Assembly (NCBI GenBank): GCA_001247695.2
Contig: LGRX02034764.1
Span: 1 to 64,000 of the forward strand
Length of the DNA stretch: 64,000 nt
From: Cymbomonas tetramitiformis
Taxonomy: Eukaryota > Chlorophyta > Pyramimonadophyceae > Pyramimonadales > Pyramimonadaceae
Reading direction: 5' to 3'
The translations under genes were made by a program, and so were the position numbers. The notes beneath the pieces were generated by a model. That model ran no database searches, had not been told where the DNA came from, and saw nothing but the letters and a program-made list of their open reading frames with translations. This document shows, one piece after another, positions 62,461-64,000 of the stretch; positions within the stretch are counted from its first letter, which is position 1; each line of letters starts with the position of its first letter.

Positions 62461-62794
62461 TTGCAAAGTGTTGTTTGTTCTGCTGGAACGGTATCACCTA
62501 ACAGGGTGCCGAACCTCTTCGTTAGAATATATTTAAAAAAAACTTGCCCTCCAATGCCACACCCACATCTCAAACCCAAAATCCCTCACAACACCCCACT
62601 CTCAACCACAGCAGAGATACACCGCCATCTCAGCACCCAGTAATACCCCAACGCCCCGCCAGCCCTTACATTGCCGCCCCTCGTTCATAATCGCGACAAG
62701 TGGTCAATACTCTAAAAAGAAACATCAGAATACAAACGCGTCAGCTAGTGGTCGAAACATCAGAAAAAGAATGCTCTGCCTGTCCGTTTAGAAA

Positions 62795-63472
62795 TTAAGA
62801 AGATCCAGAAGAATACCCACAGTAAGATTCGCTGCTAGCACCACCAGACCCAGAGCCGTGGTGGTCTCCAGAATCGTAATCGGAGGGGTCAGCATCGTCC
62901 TCGTAAGCACCACCAGAGTCGTGCTCCTCGTAATCGTCGGAAGAGTAGGGGTAGAACTCGTTGTTGTCATCGTTCACCGGATCAACGTGCTCTGAAGAGA
63001 GCGAAGCATTTCCAGTTGAAATAAATGTTGGCGGAAAAAAATCGGCTGATGCAACGTCCAAAACACCGCCATGAGACTCCCCTTGGGAACCTGTGCCCAA
63101 GGCAGGAGCCTGCGCCAACTGTGAGGGGCAAAATTCCGGAAAGGCCAAGTGGCTACCAGACTCCCCACAATCGTCTTCAGATTCGTCGTAGTACCCAGGA
63201 GGGTACTCCGATTCATCTTCACTTTCGCCACTCTCATATACCGTTGTAATGTCCTGGCTCCCAGAGGTGTCGAGAGTACCAGAAACCGAATCCACGTCAT
63301 GATAAAAATGACGCTCGACACGAACAGGAGGGGCCTGCCGTGCGAGCCTGCGCGTACTGGAGGAGCCAGTCGCGGGTCTCGTGGTCGTTATCTGTGACGA
63401 AACAGATCGGGTGTCCAAAATCGCGGACCCATTGCCAACGCCCTTCTCACAGAAAGTTACGGCCGGAATCAA
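62795..63472 (-). CDS. acidic 225 aa ORF, unknown function
   Basis: Intact minus-strand frame: MIPAVTFCEKGVGNGSAILD, a basic stretch (STRRLARQAPPVRVER), then Glu/Asp/Ser/Tyr-rich sequence (ESEDESEYPPGYYDESEDD) and a Gly/Ser-rich end. No domain. It begins about 60 bp downstream of a possible LTR and primer site (63531-63691). Its acidic style recalls the linker in the copia polyprotein, so it may be a reduced retroelement protein; this is inference. Confidence 0.45.
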   Translation of the reverse strand: MIPAVTFCEKGVGNGSAILDTRSVSSQITTTRPATGSSSTRRLARQAPPVRVERHFYHDVDSVSGTLDTSGSQDITTVYESGESEDESEYPPGYYDESEDDCGESGSHLAFPEFCPSQLAQAPALGTGSQGESHGGVLDVASADFFPPTFISTGNASLSSEHVDPVNDDNNEFYPYSSDDYEEHDSGGAYEDDADPSDYDSGDHHGSGSGGASSESYCGYSSGSS

Positions 63473-63530
63473 AGAAGATGGCAGTTATATAGTGCTGAGG
63501 TAATATATATCTAACTGGAGAGATAACCCC

Positions 63531-63691
63531 TGAGTTAAGGGTTTCGGAATCAGAACGGTAAAGTGTGTCTTGATAAAAGAGGTATACACATAAATACTAA
63601 CGGGTGTTTCCCGTCTACTGGTGACGGTCACCCAGCCTACTATAGGAAGTGACAGGTGACAGTCTTTACTGTCGGTGTGTCACATCCAGCA
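63531..63691 (-). repeat. possible 161 bp LTR, minus strand
   Basis: Read on the minus strand it starts TGCTGGATGTGACACACC, directly after CTAGGTGGTG (the purine-tract type seen before the LTRs of B, C and D), and ends CCTTAACTCA, followed by GGGGTTATCTC, which resembles the primer sites of elements A-D. No second copy lies within the window, so this remains a candidate. Confidence 0.4.
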
Positions 63692-64000
63692 CACCACCTA
63701 GGGTGGTGACCGGAGCTAGTAGTGAACGAAGCAAACAAACTCCCTACTCAACTTCAGGAGGAAACTGTAGCACAACTGGGGGCCTGTACTCTTGGTCAGG
63801 GCGGTCCCAGTTCACAGCAAAGATTGTCAGATACTGCTGTTAGGTGCCAAAACCCTAAACACAGCTCAAATTCAGAGAGCTCTTCTGCACATCTAGGAAG
63901 CTACACTATAGCTAATCTCTAGGCAGGCACGGTGTGACCAATTTCTAGCCACGAGGGGTCTTCGGAGCTGGTTGTCCGGCTCGGAGCAGCGTGACTGTGA
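63692..64000. other. unassigned sequence at the right edge
   Basis: Nothing recognised. If the candidate LTR is a 3' LTR, this stretch would be the internal end of an element that continues beyond the window. Confidence 0.35.

Noticed and set aside
1..64000. CRISPR arrays, prokaryotic operons or phage genes
   Set aside because: All tandem arrays lack unique spacers of constant length, no cas genes or ribosome-binding-site-led operons were found, and splice sites plus LTR elements indicate a eukaryotic nucleus.

Overview
The window looks like nuclear DNA of a unicellular eukaryote. There is no dense operon-like coding. Recognisable host coding sequence comes as short, cysteine-rich exons bounded by GT/AG splice signals on the minus strand, embedded in repeats. 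The repeat content (Ty1/copia elements, a restriction-like-endonuclease LINE, hAT and pogo-type MITEs, many minisatellites) and the exon styles (C-type lectin, PAN/Apple-like, FN2-like, ShK-like, CGDxxC/ADCG ectodomain modules) fit a repeat-rich alga, perhaps a prasinophyte-like green alga. That identification is a guess from style, not from a marker gene.

Layout. 1-5.6 kb: minisatellites and a 5'-truncated LINE copy split by a 640 bp MITE. 5.8-20.1 kb: a series of minus-strand candidate exons for one or more very large modular secreted or surface proteins, with tandem repeats in the introns and a LINE fragment at 10.4-11.6 kb. 20.2-25.3 kb: dispersed repeats, stacked LINE 3' ends and a 611 bp hAT element. 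25.3-27.6 kb: an FN2-like exon and two large inverted repeats. 27.8-35.8 kb: a complete 8,010 bp Ty1/copia element with LTRs that look identical and a perfect 5 bp TSD. 36-45 kb: minus-strand exons, including one with a membrane segment and one with a polycystin-like ectodomain module, around a nearly full-length but broken minus-strand LINE (37-41.7 kb) and a hAT MITE. 45-49 kb: MITEs with a nested pogo-like insertion and a small EF-hand gene. 49.5-56.2 kb: a gag-bearing LTR element (A) carrying two further 2.0 kb LTR elements (B and C). 56.9-60.5 kb: a gag-only LTR element (D) with a hAT MITE in its leader. 60.5-64 kb: a diverged ~178 bp tandem repeat and an acidic minus-strand ORF behind a possible LTR.

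Most striking points. (1) The copia polyprotein carries, between protease and integrase, a Dam/N6-adenine-methyltransferase-like domain of the type known from DIRS-like retrotransposons. (2) Elements B and C, which are TRIM-sized, each keep an ORF of about 142 codons for recognisably the same protein. (3) The copia element and A-D share a primer site that resembles an internal initiator-tRNA-Met (half-tRNA) site, as in Drosophila copia. (4) The LINE ends in an (AC)n tail, and successive copies have inserted into one another's tails. All host exon boundaries are read by eye and need transcript support.
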